Source of the DNA: Microglena sp. YARC
Taxonomy: Eukaryota > Chlorophyta > Chlorophyceae > Chlamydomonadales > Chlamydomonadaceae
Assembly (NCBI GenBank): GCA_022414725.1
Contig: CM039464.1
Location: 35,723,079 to 35,787,078 of the forward strand
Length of the DNA: 64,000 nt
Direction: 5' to 3'
Below are positions 31,525 through 45,108 of this stretch, piece after piece (position 1 is the first letter of the stretch; each line of letters begins with the position of its first letter). A program made the position numbers and the translations under genes. The notes under the pieces are model-generated. The model saw nothing but the letters and a program-made list of their open reading frames with translations, was not told the origin of the DNA and made no database searches.

Positions 31525-32106
31525 ATGCGCTCATCCATAGATCCGGGCTCACTGATGGGCTGCCATCTGCTGCTGCTCTGCCTGGATGCAGTCACGACGA
31601 TCCTGTGCTACAACTTTCAGACCGGACAACAGCGTTGCTTGTATTCCTTGTTGGAGGAATTCCAGTGTACGGTGAAAGAAAGTGCAGGTTACTTCCTTGA
31701 TGCCGCCGACGTGTATTGGGCTCAGCGAAAGACATTCTTGGATCCCAGATTTGCGACGCTCCGGGTAATAAAGTAGCGCACAAACTAGTACATTATCAAA
31801 GGGGGCGTGACGGCAAACACTCTACGCAATTTTGCCAAGCACTACATTCCATGGCTTGATACTGTCTATCACAACATTGGACACTGGACATCAGCTTCCC
31901 TATGGATGCTACCAGCGAGAACTTTACAGGCCCTTCCTGAGGGGCTTCTTTTCCCGTTGTTCAATGACGCAGGTGACGCATGTGATGAACTGGGTCGTCT
32001 GCTCAACCAGACTCCAGAGTATTATATGAGAGATACTAGAATATGGCTCACGTGTCGTTCTTCGCATTCAATTTTGCCTGTTACAATTCACATTCCGTTG
32101 GCGTGA
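31525..32106 (+). pseudogene. Possible hAT-type transposase C-terminal region (left-arm copy)
   Basis: The first frame ends in 'VYWAQRKTFLDPRFATLRVI' and a second continues 'VTANTLRNFAKHYIPW' and 'FPLFNDAGDACDELGRLLNQ'. 'LDPRF' after an aromatic-rich helix is a hallmark of hAT transposases. Two in-frame stops separate the parts. The stops are absent from the right-arm version (63,672-64,000), where the codons read as Glu, so they are probably errors. The assignment is weak because the catalytic residues lie outside what can be seen. Confidence 0.35.
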
Positions 32107-32302
32107 TTTCGTGGACGTTGGGACCGTTGAGTTGCGTATGCCCGTCAGCCAGACCCCCACGTAGTATCCAGTTCCCCTTTATACGGCACAATGTGAGACA
32201 GCATGGGCGAAGACACTTCTGAAACGGGGTTTGATCGGTTACAAAGATTTGATGGTCAACTTTCAAAAAATCCCAAGGGTGCTCCATTTCATCAGATTCA
32301 AA

Positions 32303-32809
32303 TCACAACGTACGGCCGTCGCGAAGGGGTGCCGATTGTACAGACACACACTGTGTATTGGCTTCTTTTCCAACAGTCTTCGCATCTGCCAGTTTTGCAT
32401 CCTTGCATGAAACCCCTTTGTGCGCAGATTTGCGCATTAGGCACACCAGTTAGGACCCGAGGCCACACCCTCATTCTTCGTCATCATGCGTCAAGCTCCA
32501 TTTCCACTGTCTCTGGCCACGTTTGGCACTTCGCCAGTCAGAGGCACAACACTAACTAGGCCAGCTATGGAGTCGCGGCAAAGAGGCGAATTAAGTTTGA
32601 GGAAAGCAGTCTCCGCACCATCGAGGTGATCGCATGGAAGGGCGAGCGCTGCAACATTGTTTAAGCCAGCAAAGGACACTTCCACAAAGGGCGCTCGATC
32701 TAACCACCTCTGACCTCACTCCCTCAATGGGAATGACTGGGCAGCCTGCTCTTCATCTGTAGTCACAGGAATAAAATTCACCCGTGTCAGATGGAAATGT
32801 AAAAGACAT
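32303..32809 (-). pseudogene. RING protein gene, left-arm copy
   Basis: This matches 62,918-63,424. It keeps an ATG at 32,807-32,809 followed by a Ser-Phe-Thr-Phe-Pro start that the right-arm copy has lost to an extra T, but it has its own indels through the RING domain. The two copies together support an ATG start for this gene. Confidence 0.6.
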
Positions 32810-32984
32810 CGCAGTTGTGACATTATATTGAAAGGCAACAATTCAGAATGTACCGACGAGACGTATTATAGCCTGTCAAGTCCATCGACATCTCCCATTC
32901 AGAGATCGATTCCGGGACGACAGAGCATTATAGGAGGACATATGTAAATTAACAATAAACAAACAAAGTCAACATTATCGTACT

Positions 32985-33060
32985 CGATATGCGCAAGCGG
33001 TACTCGATGCAGCAAGCGCGGGTATCGTGCGCAAGCGGTAACTCGATGTGTCTTGAATGT
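32985..33060 (-). repeat. 18-bp tandem repeat, left-arm copy
   Basis: A noisy copy of the CATCGAGTACCGCTTGCG array at 62,690-62,755, in inverse orientation. The surrounding 32,810-33,432 otherwise holds the R repeat (33,230-33,370) and a transposon-end-like 'ggtcaccggtaggtgtcc', with no gene. Confidence 0.6.
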
Positions 33061-33432
33061 ACTGAGGGTTAGCGTGATGGGAGGCCATACCTATCTGGTC
33101 ACCGGTAGGTGTCCGCACAAATGCAGGATGTTAACCGCGGAGAATTCGTGGTTCTTTTTTTAGATCACGGCTCTCCATAGCCTGCAGACTCCGTATCGTT
33201 CTTTGGTCGGTAACTCTTCGAAGAGTGTCAATTGAAAGGACCAGCCGAACTTCAAGCGATGCGCCTCTTCCGCCAGTACCCGGGCGCGCATGCGTAGTGG
33301 CCCAAAAAGACACGGGGTCTTGTTGATGTGCAATGCGTCATGGTCAGGAGGGTTTTCTTTGCCGGACGGGCGTCATTTTTAATAAGGACCATCCACTGTC
33401 ATTTTAGGGTTGTCCAGTCCGACTGTAGCCCC

Positions 33433-34809
33433 AGCCGTTGTTCAACCATTTCTTACGTCCATATCGTCCATTGACACCATCGAAGCTTCTCACGCATTGG
33501 GCGATTTGCCGCTCGAGAGCGTCCGTGGCGATGGAACGGTCACGAGAATCATTCCAATGTTGTGAGAAAGTACTTCAATGTCCAAGACTGGAAGAAGGGT
33601 CTCCGGTTTTGAGAACAACCGGAGAATCTGCGAACGGCAAAAAGGGGTCCTCCGTCCAATGAAGCATCAGGTGGTAAAGATCTCGGCTGGAGAAGAGTGA
33701 GGAGAATAAATGCGGGGTATCCAAAACGCAAGTATCGAAGACTGCAGGTGACGCTTCTTTGCGCCGGGTGCGCTGCGTTCGGTATCGACCCGGGTATACA
33801 GTATTGTCACTATAGCATCTTCTGACGGTCGACGTCGAGTCTTTCAGCTCTGGGCCCGCTTTAGCGAAGCAGCCTGGGTACAATACCGAGCAATTGTCGC
33901 ACAAACAAATGGAATGCCGATACGCAAAGACCTCGTGATAGTCCATTCCAATCCGCTGACTACGAGCAGTATGCACGACAATGCAGGACCATGTCAGAGG
34001 GTTAACCGTCAGCGCGCTCCAGACCCTCCGTTTCAACCCGAGCCAAAGAGGTTACCGATCGATGCGATTTTCTTTCGATAATTGTGGCAAACAGCACAAC
34101 GATTGGAAAAGGTATGCGATTTGGATTGCTCAAAAGAAGCAGAAGAAAACGATTGAAGAAAAGGTTGCGATGTGAATTGCTTCGCAAAAAGCAAAGAAGA
34201 CGTTGTTGGCTTCGCAACTGGTCCAACGCAGGGCTATGGCATCAGTCGTTCGTGTTCTGGACCAGTGAAAGAGATCAGGAAGTGCCTTTCACGTCGTCAG
34301 AATGTTCTGTTCAATAACGTCGACGAACGCATAACACTTCTTGGTAACTTGCACGCTAGCTGCTTTCAGAAGCTCGTCAACATGAAGGAGCAGACAGGTG
34401 TCTGGCGCAGAGTTCAAAACGAGCCCTCCGCCCTCATCGATCGGGGGCTCCTACAACAACAACAAGCACAACGTTTGAGAGCAGAAGACGGCTGGTGAAG
34501 AACGTTTTAAGGCCACAAAGTACTGCACTGTCGCAAAAGTGTCAAGAGCCGCATTCTCCAATGTGCGCTGTTGGTGATAACCTGGAACCGAGACGTGAAA
34601 CGCTGCCTAAGGAACCTTCTTCTGCTTCCTGAAAGAGACGTGGATGGACGGGAAAGAGCGACCAGCGGCATTTTGTGTGCCCTCCTCATACGCCCACGAG
34701 CCCAAAAACCACAAGTTTCCGGGAGAGGCATGTGGGCGCTCAACCACCGACCGCGTCCACCTGGTCAAGTTAGCAGCTTACAATTGTTTATCCTCTGGGC
34801 CAAGCTTAA
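33433..34809 (+). pseudogene. Fanzor nuclease gene, left-arm copy
   Basis: This corresponds to 61,020-62,342. Recognisable parts include 'FVFWTSERDQEVPFTSSECS' (a shifted frame of the RuvC region) and the downstream zinc-ribbon region, but frames change repeatedly. It is treated as an error-laden second reading of the right-arm gene. Confidence 0.7.
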
Positions 34810-35148
34810 ATGCTGAAATCGGGTATGAAGGAACAAGGAGTTGGGACTCTTGGATACCAAAACCTTTAGCTGACTTACCATTGGGTCAAGGTCACCGGTA
34901 GGGTGTCGCCACAAATTCTGTTCTCATGACTGTTATACCACGAATGTTTATCGCTTTAACGCGCAATCTGAGACAGCTTTATGAGCGAAGACACTTCTGA
35001 ACGGGTTTATCGGTTTACAAAATGATTGATGGTCAACTTTGTTCAAAACTCCAAGATGTCCATTTTCATCAGATCAAATCACAAATTGCGTCTCCCGACT
35101 GGTGAAACATGTCCTGTAGCTAGCTGTTACTGATTGACAAATCTGCCG

Positions 35149-36955
35149 ATGGGCACTGTATAAGCGGTTGTTTTCGGAATCGCTCATGAGCCCCCTGCTG
35201 GTCCCAAAAATGGTGGAACTCGCTTTTTGTTTTCGGCTGTCTCTTCTGGTTTGGGGGGGAATGGAATCGCGTTCGCACGGTCATATGGATTTTGAATCGA
35301 CGAGAAACTGACACCCATGATGCGTTTCATGCATCGTCGCGACAACGGGCCGCCATGGTCAAGGAGTTGGCGCACCGTCGCGTGATTGCAGCAGGTTCGC
35401 ACGCGCCAGAACTCTCGTAAGAGGATGGGACTGTTCTCGTCTTCTGTCCAAGGGCATACGGAGGTGCGGAATTTGCTGTGTTCCCGCCGCGGGGTTTCGC
35501 GCTGTGCATCCAACTGTCCGAGCGCATGTCCAGTTAACCACTCTCCATTCGAGCGGTCACGCGCGTATTTTACAGCGGCCTCGTGCTCACTGACGTAGTG
35601 AAGTTGCGAGTCAATTTCTTCTCATAGTCGATTGCTTGAGGGCGTGTTTTCTCGCGCTTTCAGACGACTGGTATCCGTGATTTTTAGTAGTCTCTTCTCG
35701 CACCGCAAGAAGGTTGGGGGGTACCATCTCGCCACCATGAGGCTAGTATTATCGGATCGCCCCGATATATATCGCGTGCCTTCTCGCTGGCGTGGACGTG
35801 TGGCTTAGGGCATATCGGAGAGCGCCGGCCCTCGGCCGAGTTCCTCCACAGCATGGGTGGGCGTAATCGGATCGAGCAGACAATTATTAGATCTCATAAC
35901 CAACACAAGCTATCGGCGCTTCTCCAAACTTTGTGCGGCGCTCATGTTCGCCACCCGAGAGAACTGCCGAATAAGAAAAAGAGGGAGTTCTTCTTGCCTT
36001 TCATGGACACGCGGTCTGTACACCCGAGGACCGACGAGAGGATTAGAGAACCTCTGTGATGCTGCTGAGTAGTGGGAGGGATGACAAGGCGGGGACGACC
36101 ATCAGACCCTCTAGCGTGGAGAGGAGATGATGCACGACATGGGCTTCAGACGCAAACGGTTCGCGCATCGGTCTTCACGGACCCACAAGTGAGTCGACTG
36201 GATTCATGATTGACATCGCGCTCCTCTCCTACCTGCTTTTTTTGCGCGTTGTCATCAGCATCGATGTGGGGCTACCCGGCCTTCGGCACGAGGGATTTCG
36301 ACATGTTCAAAAAACCTACAATGCTCGCGGCCCTCTTTCGGTGGTGTCGCAACTACAGGAGCGCATCCGCTTATGGTGGACCATGCTAGCAGCGCCCGGT
36401 TTGAACATAGGGACATCCTTCTGTTCGGACGGAGGCCGCGTTAGGGTGGCGACTTCAAGACGAACCACACGTACTCGACGGTCCACGGCATTGACTCGTG
36501 GCGGAACAGCGTCTCCCTACGGCGACACATGACCGGTTAACGGCAACATAGACCAGCGGGGGCTGTCAAAGATAAAGTGGGTCATGTCCTTACCCGTGAC
36601 GACCTCCAACGACAACCGTGTCGAGGTGAGGGAAGCCCTTCACGGGGTACGCGAGGGAAACCAGACGACAGTCGAGGAGGGGTCGTGAGGGACGGGGTGG
36701 ACCATGCGCTGGAGGGAGGATCGCCAAGGTCATGTCGTGCATCTGGTGCCTTACACATTCGTGGTGCACGACGGTGAACGCGGTTTAATAAGGCGGCGCA
36801 CGACTGTCCTCGATTTCGTGTCGCGTCGCTCGGCAATGGTTTTACGCTGCTTGTCGAGTATGGGTACGGTCGGCGGGGGGAAGGAGCATTCAACGATTCG
36901 TAGCCGTCAAAAAGTACATGGCGCATGTCGACTGCTCGAAGGTGGAATTTCGTGG
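35149..36955 (+). pseudogene. Large MscS-like channel gene, left-arm copy
   Basis: Equivalent of 59,027-60,691. ATG at 35,149 and the first codons are conserved, then indels break the frame throughout. Interval 34,810-35,148 corresponds to 60,692-61,019 and holds only the Tc1-like ends and the E1 repeat. Confidence 0.7.
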
Positions 36956-37089
36956 ATAAGTCTCTCTGGCACAACGGACAAGCATTACGGAGTTACAAAG
37001 AGCGGCGTATTCCTACAGAAATCTCTGCTCTCACAATCGCAAGGCTGCACTGGCATGGAACTGATATAGATATAGAGAGACCGCTTCCA

Positions 37090-37245
37090 TTTTCCCGGTG
37101 GCAAGGCTGCGTGTTATTGACGGGCTACAACAAAACATTATGGTATTCCACTGCCCCGTGGCTTTCTACAGACCATAAGGCACACACTCTGGTGTGGCCG
37201 TATCACGCAGAAGCGGTTTTCATATTTATATGTTTCCAACAGCGA
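37090..37245 (+). repeat. Dispersed repeat H, left-arm copy
   Basis: Copy of the 58,760-58,875 repeat: 'ttattgacgggctacaacaa' through 'ctttctacagaccataaggc' to 'agaagcggttttcatattta'. It lies at the 3' end of the left-arm copy of the 204-aa gene. Confidence 0.6.
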
Positions 37246-37859
37246 AGAAGGGAACGCTGCTGTTCGACAGCTCGGTGTAGACAGTAGAATGACCGGCCTC
37301 CCAGTTGTGCATTGAATGGCAGTGACTGGAAGCGTGACAATTAGCTTCCTTGCAGCTCTCGACCTCCTCCTCCAGCAGCGTGCCGGTCAATCCACTCGGT
37401 GAGCAACGCTGTTGTTGCGTCGTCAAGAGCTTGTTCATAATCGCTCAGAACTAGGAGGCGACAGGCTTGCTTGGTGGCAGCCCATGCTGACCTGGGAGTT
37501 GAAACCTTGCTTGGAAATACGTGAGCTGCTGGTGGTTTCAAAGATGAGTTGGCAGCCTGTATGATAGTTGCTTGCTCAGGCGCAGAGCTGGAATCTGCCC
37601 GATACCCGGTGGGCTGATTTTTAGCAAACAGAGCCAGCTCGTCCGCTTGCTTCTCACACCTTGGCTGAATAGCAGCTACGGCAATCTGCCTTGACAGTAG
37701 CAAACAACGGCTCCTTGGAAACCACAACGTGTGGAGGTGAGATTCAGCAGGTTTCCTTTGCGCGGTGCGAACCTCAAAAGCTCACATGGCGGAGTTGCAA
37801 CAGTTTACTCATTTGCTTTCCGAAATAAGTAAACCTAATAATGTATAAGGAATTTGCAT
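37220..37859 (-). pseudogene. Hypothetical 204-aa protein gene, left-arm copy
   Basis: Equivalent of 58,156-58,770, with indels. The partial frame 'CLLVLSDYEQALDDATTALL' and similar fragments can be followed. The upstream 37,860-38,041 contains a noisy solo MITE terminal repeat. Confidence 0.65.
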
Positions 37860-38041
37860 GTAATGGCGTTCCTGCTCCCGGAGCGATTTTTTTACGGCCA
37901 TGAAGCGACCTACAGGTTGGACTGGTAAACTTTTATACACGCCCGTGATGTTTGTCTGCCCATTTTGCGCACCCATGGGGTGATGGATATATTTCATGCC
38001 CGATAAGATTCATTTAAACTTCAAACTACTTGATAAACAAG

Positions 38042-39144
38042 ATGCCTAAAATACGCAACTAGACCTGTTCAGTGGCATAGGGAGGGCATCGCGCTCGCAT
38101 CTGAGTGCGTCGCCAAGCCCTGTCGCACATATTGCGAGACTCCGACTCCGTTTGCTAACTCCTGTGTTGTTAGCGCGCATGGCGGAACGGGCAGCTGCCG
38201 AAGGCACGGCGGTGTTTGACTGATGTTTTTTCGCACATTGAATGGTAGCAGCTGCGGGACAGGCCAACGATGATCACCAGCGAGCTTCCCATGCCTAGGT
38301 ACGATTGTCAATTGGCCCCGGGCCCCGGAAAAAGGTTGGTATCAAAAAGGCAACAAATCTGAATTTGTATTTCCCAGATCCTTGCGGCTGGTGGACGAGT
38401 GGCTATACATTGACACTGTCCTCATGGGAGAACTCCCAACATCCGGCAATGTCTGATGGGCTCAAACGCATCGAGAGCCGATTTCAAAAAAGCGGGGGTT
38501 CAAGGTGATTCTGGGACAAATTTCGCAGCTTCAGACGTGGGTGCCTGGCACATTCGTCGGAGGTGGTACGCCTAGCCTTGTTCGTGCCTGCAGTCTGAGT
38601 CGCCCAAATGATTAGCCTGTCGAAGCATCGTCGGCACCCTTACGTTCACGCAACTTTGTGCGACTGGAGCGGTCACTCCCTAGGCTTTCGCAAAAGACTG
38701 ATGGCTACACTGAACGGATACACAGGCCCTTGGTAACGCCGTCGTCCCCAATGTCAGGGGACAGGTCGCAACACTGGCATTACGGGTTCTGAGTAATCAC
38801 GCACTATGTGGGGGGACAAACTGGTGACAGACCTCGATAGAGAATGGGACATGATACGCGTCAATCGAGTAAAGTATTCCACTACTCGATATTCTCCGAC
38901 AGAGAGTCGTACCGAGTAATGTGGCCGACCCCGTCATTTTCAAAAGGAGCATTGTAACGTCACCATAAACCCTGTGGACAAAACGGAATCAGAATCACCG
39001 TAATTTGGCCACTCGGCGTTTTCCACGATCGGCTCACACTGGAGAGTATGGAGACGATATCATATCGTTGCGTGGGACACACAACCGTGAACCGACGTGG
39101 ACAGAAGCCCTCATGGGCTTTCCAAAAAACTGACCAAGTCATGA
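38042..39144 (+). pseudogene. C5 DNA methyltransferase gene, left-arm copy
   Basis: Equivalent of 56,941-57,981. The start 'atgcctaaaatacgc' and the 'GEL/PCQD' and 'GNAV' regions can be aligned base by base to the right arm, but one-base indels destroy the frame many times in the first 300 bp alone. Confidence 0.75.
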
Positions 39145-39148
39145 CATA

Positions 39149-42100
39149 TCACATGAACTCTGGTTGCGACGCGAATGATATTGATGCAGTAATCTCGATA
39201 CAGGACTTCTGCAGCTTAGGAATATCAACGGCACGGTACGTTCCCACGCACGCGTCCAACGCACTGCACAGTGCAAGCAAGCGATTTGGCCCTTTCCGCA
39301 TTGAAATTTCACACAATGCCGGTGGCCTGATATGGAATCATAGCCATCATTTTCCTCAATCATGCCCAGCCGACCAGTCAGTGTCGGCGTGGTACACTGA
39401 CAGAGCCAGCAGAGACACGTACCAAGTTGCCATTGCTCCCAGATGTGAAATATCGCTGGCACGCTCCTTGTGCCCATCGTATTTGCGTATCATGTCCATC
39501 CCCATACATCGAAGTGTAGTTGGTGCGTGCTACCACCACCTCTGGTTCATCTCACGGGGGGAATGCGATGACAGGCGGTTCCACATGCGTCCTCTTTGTA
39601 CTTGGCCATGACGCGACCGTCTTGATCACGAACTCCCACTCGGCCCTGTGGGCGTGACACTGCCGGTTGCAGCGTTGGGGTTGCTCTGTACTGGTCGCAG
39701 GATGTCACGCGGTGTTAGAAGTTGTTCCAGTCGTTTAGAGTCTTGCCCGCGAGGCGCGTGTTTTTGCCTTGTAAACAATCACAGAATTTCGACTCCTGAT
39801 TCTTTGCCGGCGAGCTCGAACTTAGAAGTCGGGATTGTTTGTCTTGAGCTCGTCCTCGACCATCGAGATGACATGTTTTGGGTTGCGGGGGATGCGGCAC
39901 GAGGATGCGTCGTTCTTGGGGACATCGATCATCATGATGCCGGGGGTCTGCCACGTAACCTGGTGCTTGAACAATTCAGTGGTGGCGACCGCATCGGCAG
40001 GCTCATCAGCTCGCCGGCTATAGGACTGAGGGCTTGTCTATGTTCTCCTCGTAAGAGGCACGGTCAACGCGCTCCTGTTCGATGCGCTCGTCGAGCTTAT
40101 TATCCCTTGCTTTCTTGGTTGCATCCTGGCGAGCAAGCTTCGCTGGGTACGTCTCGGTTTAGGAACGGAGCCACGCCTCACTGCTGGAAGCTCTGTTGCC
40201 GATGTCATGAGCGAGCTGCTTCCCGGATCCCCGAGATGCGAGAGGACGGTTTTCGATCATTTTCATCAGAATCACGTTGTTTTTGCCCGGTTCTTGAGCC
40301 ACTCCTCATGCGCACCAGGCACGATCTTGACTGTTGAAGCCACTGGAACCACCAGATCGTACAGGTGGACGATGATGTGGTGGTCGCTCTCCTGTGCAGC
40401 GTCCTTGATCAACGTATTCGAAACCGTTATTCTTGCGCGCTAGTGATAGTGTGCCCTCCGCAGCGCATAACCGTCTGGTGGACGTCGCAGACGTTGGTGC
40501 CCTCGGTCGGACGAGTGACAATCATGTGAATCACACGCGTTTCTCTGATCGCATGCTGACACTGCGTGGTTAAGCACTTGGAGCCCTGACCGCGATGAGA
40601 GGAGTATCGATACCATACTTCTCGTCGATCCATTCGATAACTGTGGATAAAATGGGTTTGACGATTGCCTATGCCCTGAGGAAGCTCCTTGATGAACATT
40701 GGTCTCCAGGCCCATCTCGTAGACCTTGATACCCAGTGCGCTGATACAATGCCAATAACGTATTTGCTCGGACCTTCTCATTTCGTTCTTGAGCTACTCG
40801 GCGTACTTATCCAACTAGGTGCTTGACCACATTGTTGGCATTTGTGGGCGCGGTTCGAGATGATGTATGGAAACATCACCGCCATTAGGAAGCCCCCCTT
40901 TCGACCTTGTATGCGCAGTCCTTGACAAATCTTTCCTTCATGAACATATCCGTCTCATCTGACTTGAGAATGGTATTGGTTCTGCTGTTCGCGCGGACCA
41001 GGGATCCATCACGTTCTGTCCTCTGCGTTCTTGAAAAGGTACCACGGGCGTCTCTCACGGCGTACCCTTTTCCTTTACAGCTGCCAGGTCCATCGCATGT
41101 AAGCTCATAGTGAACCCGTCTGTGGACGAAGGTTAATAGTGCTCATGTGCGTCGCGCTTCACGAATGCCGAGCATCTGATGCGTCCGTTTCTGAACGGGT
41201 GTACGTAGTCCACCTCGTTGAATCGAATAACCTGAGCACCTCCTGTTCGCGCTTACGAGTTGTCCGTGCTTTCCATGATGTTGCCCTTTGTCTATCGACG
41301 ATGAGAATACCGCGTCTGCTTCGTCTAGCGTCATTGCGATGTCAAACACCTTGTTCTTGCACACAAATTCGTGGACGTTTTGACCATGAATATGGTTCGT
41401 CTGAGCAACGATGGATATCTTCCCGGCCTTGAACTTCTCGATGTCTGTGGCGGCCATGTTCAAGAGTTTCTTCTTGTCATTCACAAACAGCGCCTCGATA
41501 CAAATGGTTTCAGAATATTGCCGATCTTTTCATTGCAAGTCGTTTCGACACTGGCCTTGACGTCCTTAATGAAGTTGATACTAGGCCGGCCAATCATGGA
41601 TGCGACGATCACGTGTATAGCAATGTACGCAGACTTCTGGCACTGCTCGGGGTCCAATCGCGATGCAGATGCGGGACTTGTCGGAGTCCACCACTGTGTA
41701 GTAGATGAGCTCGACAGAGATGTTGGTCATGTCTCGAATCCTGACCAACTTGCTGTAATTGTCAACCATCGTGTTTGTTTATTCGTTCGATGTTTGCAGT
41801 GTGCCACGCCTCGTCCCCCAGCGTCATGCGCACTCTTGACCTTGAAGACTTCACTATTGTCAGATACATATCCAGGAGCCTGCTCTGCATCGCGGTTTGC
41901 AGTTGCTTCTGCAGTTGCTTCTGCAGTTGCTGTGATTTATCTGCTGCTGCTGCAGTTGCTGTGCGTTTATCTGCTGCTGCTGCAGTTGCTGCAGTTGCTG
42001 TGCGTTTATCTGCTGCTCCGCTTTCAGCCCTCGCCTCGAGATCCTGCTGCCGCCGTGCACACTCTCCTCCAGCTCGCTTTATCGTTTTGCTGCTGCGCTG

Positions 42101-42277
42101 TCAGCATCGCCTCTAGCTTCTTGCTGCAACCGCGCACGCTCCTCCTTCATAAGCCTCTAACGCCGCCTGCAGATCGATGTCTTCTTCGCGAGCCTGATTC
42201 TCTGACCGACGCTGACACCGAAGCCTACTTGTATGGCCATCAAATTCCGAAGGATGCTCCTCGCGCTCTGATGCCAT
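39149..42277 (-). pseudogene. SF2 helicase gene, left-arm copy
   Basis: Equivalent of 53,875-56,936, with indel noise that falls sharply towards 42,277. The CAG/CTG-rich segment at about 41,890-42,010 has the same one-base frame offset as the right arm. Confidence 0.75.
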
Positions 42278-42529
42278 GCTCTCGAATATAATCGATTGGT
42301 TGTTTGACACACCTTTTTATACTCGAAAAACTGCAGATCGTTGCGTTTTGGCAACGTTGGGGTGTGTGCATCAGGTTGTTTTACTTGTGTGCACTTTTAC
42401 TTCTCCGCCCAACTGTAGTGTCGGCACCTATGAAAGTTGGTGGCATGGCAATGATGCAGGAGGCAACCTCACCTTGGCCAATTGCACTGCGCTTGGTGAT
42501 GTGGTGGTACACTCGACGGAATAATAAAA

Positions 42530-42580
42530 TGAAACCGCTTTTCTGGAGTGTACTGTACACCTTATGGTGTCGACTGGTGC
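42530..42580 (-). repeat. Short repeat H hairpin, left-arm copy
   Basis: Inverse of 53,580-53,645: 'ataaaatgaaaccgctttt', then 'ggagtgtactgtacacctta' and 'tggtgtcg'. The interval 42,278-42,593 otherwise contains the TATA-bearing helicase upstream region and no gene. Confidence 0.7.
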
Positions 42581-42593
42581 CTGTAAAAATGTA

Positions 42594-44901
42594 TCAAGGA
42601 CGCGTAAGCATCGTCGTCGATGACTCTACCGTCCATGATTCGTACGCGACCCCAGAGGACACCAACGCCGAACTTGGCAACAACACACGGTTAGGGACAT
42701 GCGAGTCCTTATTTAACCGTCGTCCACGCGGCACCAACAGAGACACCAACTGCCAAGTAGATGGCATGACGCGCTCGTAGACACCGACACCCCCCCCCTA
42801 CGCCTTCCTCTCCTCCTTCCGAGTAATATAGGTTGTCCGCAACCTCTCCGTTGATGGACGCCCCAGAAGACCCGCCACAATGACGAGGAGAAGCGAAGAA
42901 GACAAGTCTAAGTCAGCCCCAACCCCTCGTCGATAGATATGCACCCCCAAGCGTCACGGAACTCGGAGAAAAAACTCCCGAAGAGCAGAAACAAAACCGT
43001 CAATATTAGAAGGTCTTTGTTAGCGCAATACGCGCACGCGCATGCAAACACCACAACAAGTTGCAAGCACGCCGCCTTCGCCTAGAGCGCGCTTCTGAAG
43101 GAGGCAAACGAGGCAATTCCCCGACGTGTTATCCCATGACAAACGTGGAAACCAATAATCGAACTGTATCAGAAAGAACAGCGTCCACCTGAGATCCTAC
43201 AGAACTGACAGCGACACGCAACGAAGGATGGCACAGAGGAAGCAACACATCCCCCAATGTACGCAAATCGATAATATCAGAAGAAGAATTGTCAATGCGA
43301 GAACCTGAGGAGGCGCGCCGTCTAAAAAAGGCAAGAAGAGACCGTCGCAAACATCGTCCATCGATAGCGACGAATGTCGAAGGTGCTACAATGAGAGAAG
43401 CTTGTGAAGCAGCCCGCAAAGCAGTCACAGCTGAAGCAACGCTTAACACATGGTCCTCACCAGATAACTCCCCCAAACCCTTGTAACAACCCCGATGGAA
43501 GGTGGTATCTTATAAAGTACGGATACGTCGATTGAGCCTCCCCACCTGAGCCATACTGCAAACCATATCAGCCACGTGGACAACAACGGGAATGCCACAC
43601 GCGCAAGCCAACCAGCGTCCCCCGATAGACGGTAGGTATCCCAAAGGGACACCGCGTGCATACAACCAGCAAAGGGGCGCAAACCATCGCTCATTGGCAA
43701 CAAAAACCTCGGAGCGCCCGTCGCAGGATCGGACCAACGCCCAATATCTGACCATGGTACCATGTCCAGGTACAAACCCGACAGTCCCAGCTCAGGAACA
43801 CCATCTTCATGCAGACGAGATAAAGGAACAACCTGACCACTATAAGTAGGCAAAAGCAGACTCGAAGCAATCTCCACATGCACACACGACGCCCCCGACG
43901 CAGAGGTTCCCGAAAGGTCCATTAAGCCTCCACAAGAGGCGTGAAGCTGGTACATTGCCATGCGCAGAGTGAAAAGGTCACGCATGAATTCGGAAGTTTC
44001 CTCCTGCAACATCCTGCAGCCTTGGACACTATGTCAACCCTTGACTGCCACAGAGCTTCCCATGCCATGTTCGTGACGCAAAACGAGACTGCTTGCGGAC
44101 GTACCTGCGCGAAGCAACGCAAGCATGGACTCTCGCGCTTTCTTTCCTTCTGAACAACAACACAGAATGTGCAACGTGAAAGACTCCGTTTCAGGAGGGA
44201 CACGCAAACGGACACGCGCCTCGCTTCCTGCGCCCTCGCCTGGAATGACATTGAACCCCTCGCAAGTCACCTCACCCAACCCCATGTAAGAAGCAGCGAG
44301 CATTCCACCACCACTAACGCAGTCCGAGGAAGCGGCGCTCAGTACGAAGTGCTGCGCCGCAGATGTGTTGTAAAGGGAGCCGTCGAAGGTCCACGCTGCA
44401 GCACCATTACCATATGACATCGGTGCACGGACGAAATGGTCTATGAACAACGCTTTGTCTGACACGGCGCGGGTCACATCTAGAGTCTGCATTGCAACAC
44501 AAGGAAGCGTCTGCAACACGCGCACCGTCCTAGTTACAGAGCACACTACACCGTCCGACGCGTCCAGAGCCATCTCGGATACCGAAAGAGATGCATGACG
44601 CAAATCGAAGGAAATCCTGTTCACGTCGTGGCGCATCAGGAATCCCTCCTCGTCGGGAACGTCCTCAGGAGTGAAGCGGATTCTCAGAAACTCGCACATA
44701 TCCTCATCATATTCGTTGTTACGTCTCCCTGCGGCGACCGTGCGCCGGGACGAGAGACCGTCCTCGGGTGTCACCATTGGCAAAAAGAGCGAGCGATGGG
44801 CTGGAGAGAAGGGGGCATGCCAAGCGCGTGTAGGAAGTATGAGGGACCAAAGACGCACTCCAAGCGTCGTCGGATATATCGAGTTGTTGAGCGCCCTCCA
44901 T
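42594..44901 (-). CDS. GH65-like protein gene, left-arm copy
   Basis: Near-identical to 51,249-53,559 but with indels at different homopolymers. It keeps the five-T run after the signal-like start that the right arm has as four, and a longer G run at about 43,630. The two arms correct each other, which shows the underlying gene is a single open frame. See the right-arm entry for function. Confidence 0.7.
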
Positions 44902-44943
44902 GTTTGATTGCTTTGCTTCTCTCGCAATCTTTTTTTAACCTGT

Positions 44944-45095
44944 AATGGGCGTTCCTGCCTCCGGCCGATTTTTTTAAATTTCTAATCAGGATTTAGAGCC
45001 TAGCTTGAGACATTAAGCACCAAGGAATCAACAATTCCCGATCCATACCATGTTTAGCAACCAGTCAAAATCGCCGGGAGGCAGGAACGCCCATT
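44944..45095 (-). mobile_element. 156-bp MITE, left-arm copy
   Basis: Inverse of 51,051-51,206 with a few lost bases in the terminal repeats. Same position between the two large genes. Confidence 0.85.
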
Positions 45096-45108
45096 CTGTT
45101 GCAACATT

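Noticed and set aside
34172..34498. Independent genes in the noisy left arm (several 60-110 codon frames)
   Set aside because: All align as frameshifted pieces of right-arm genes.
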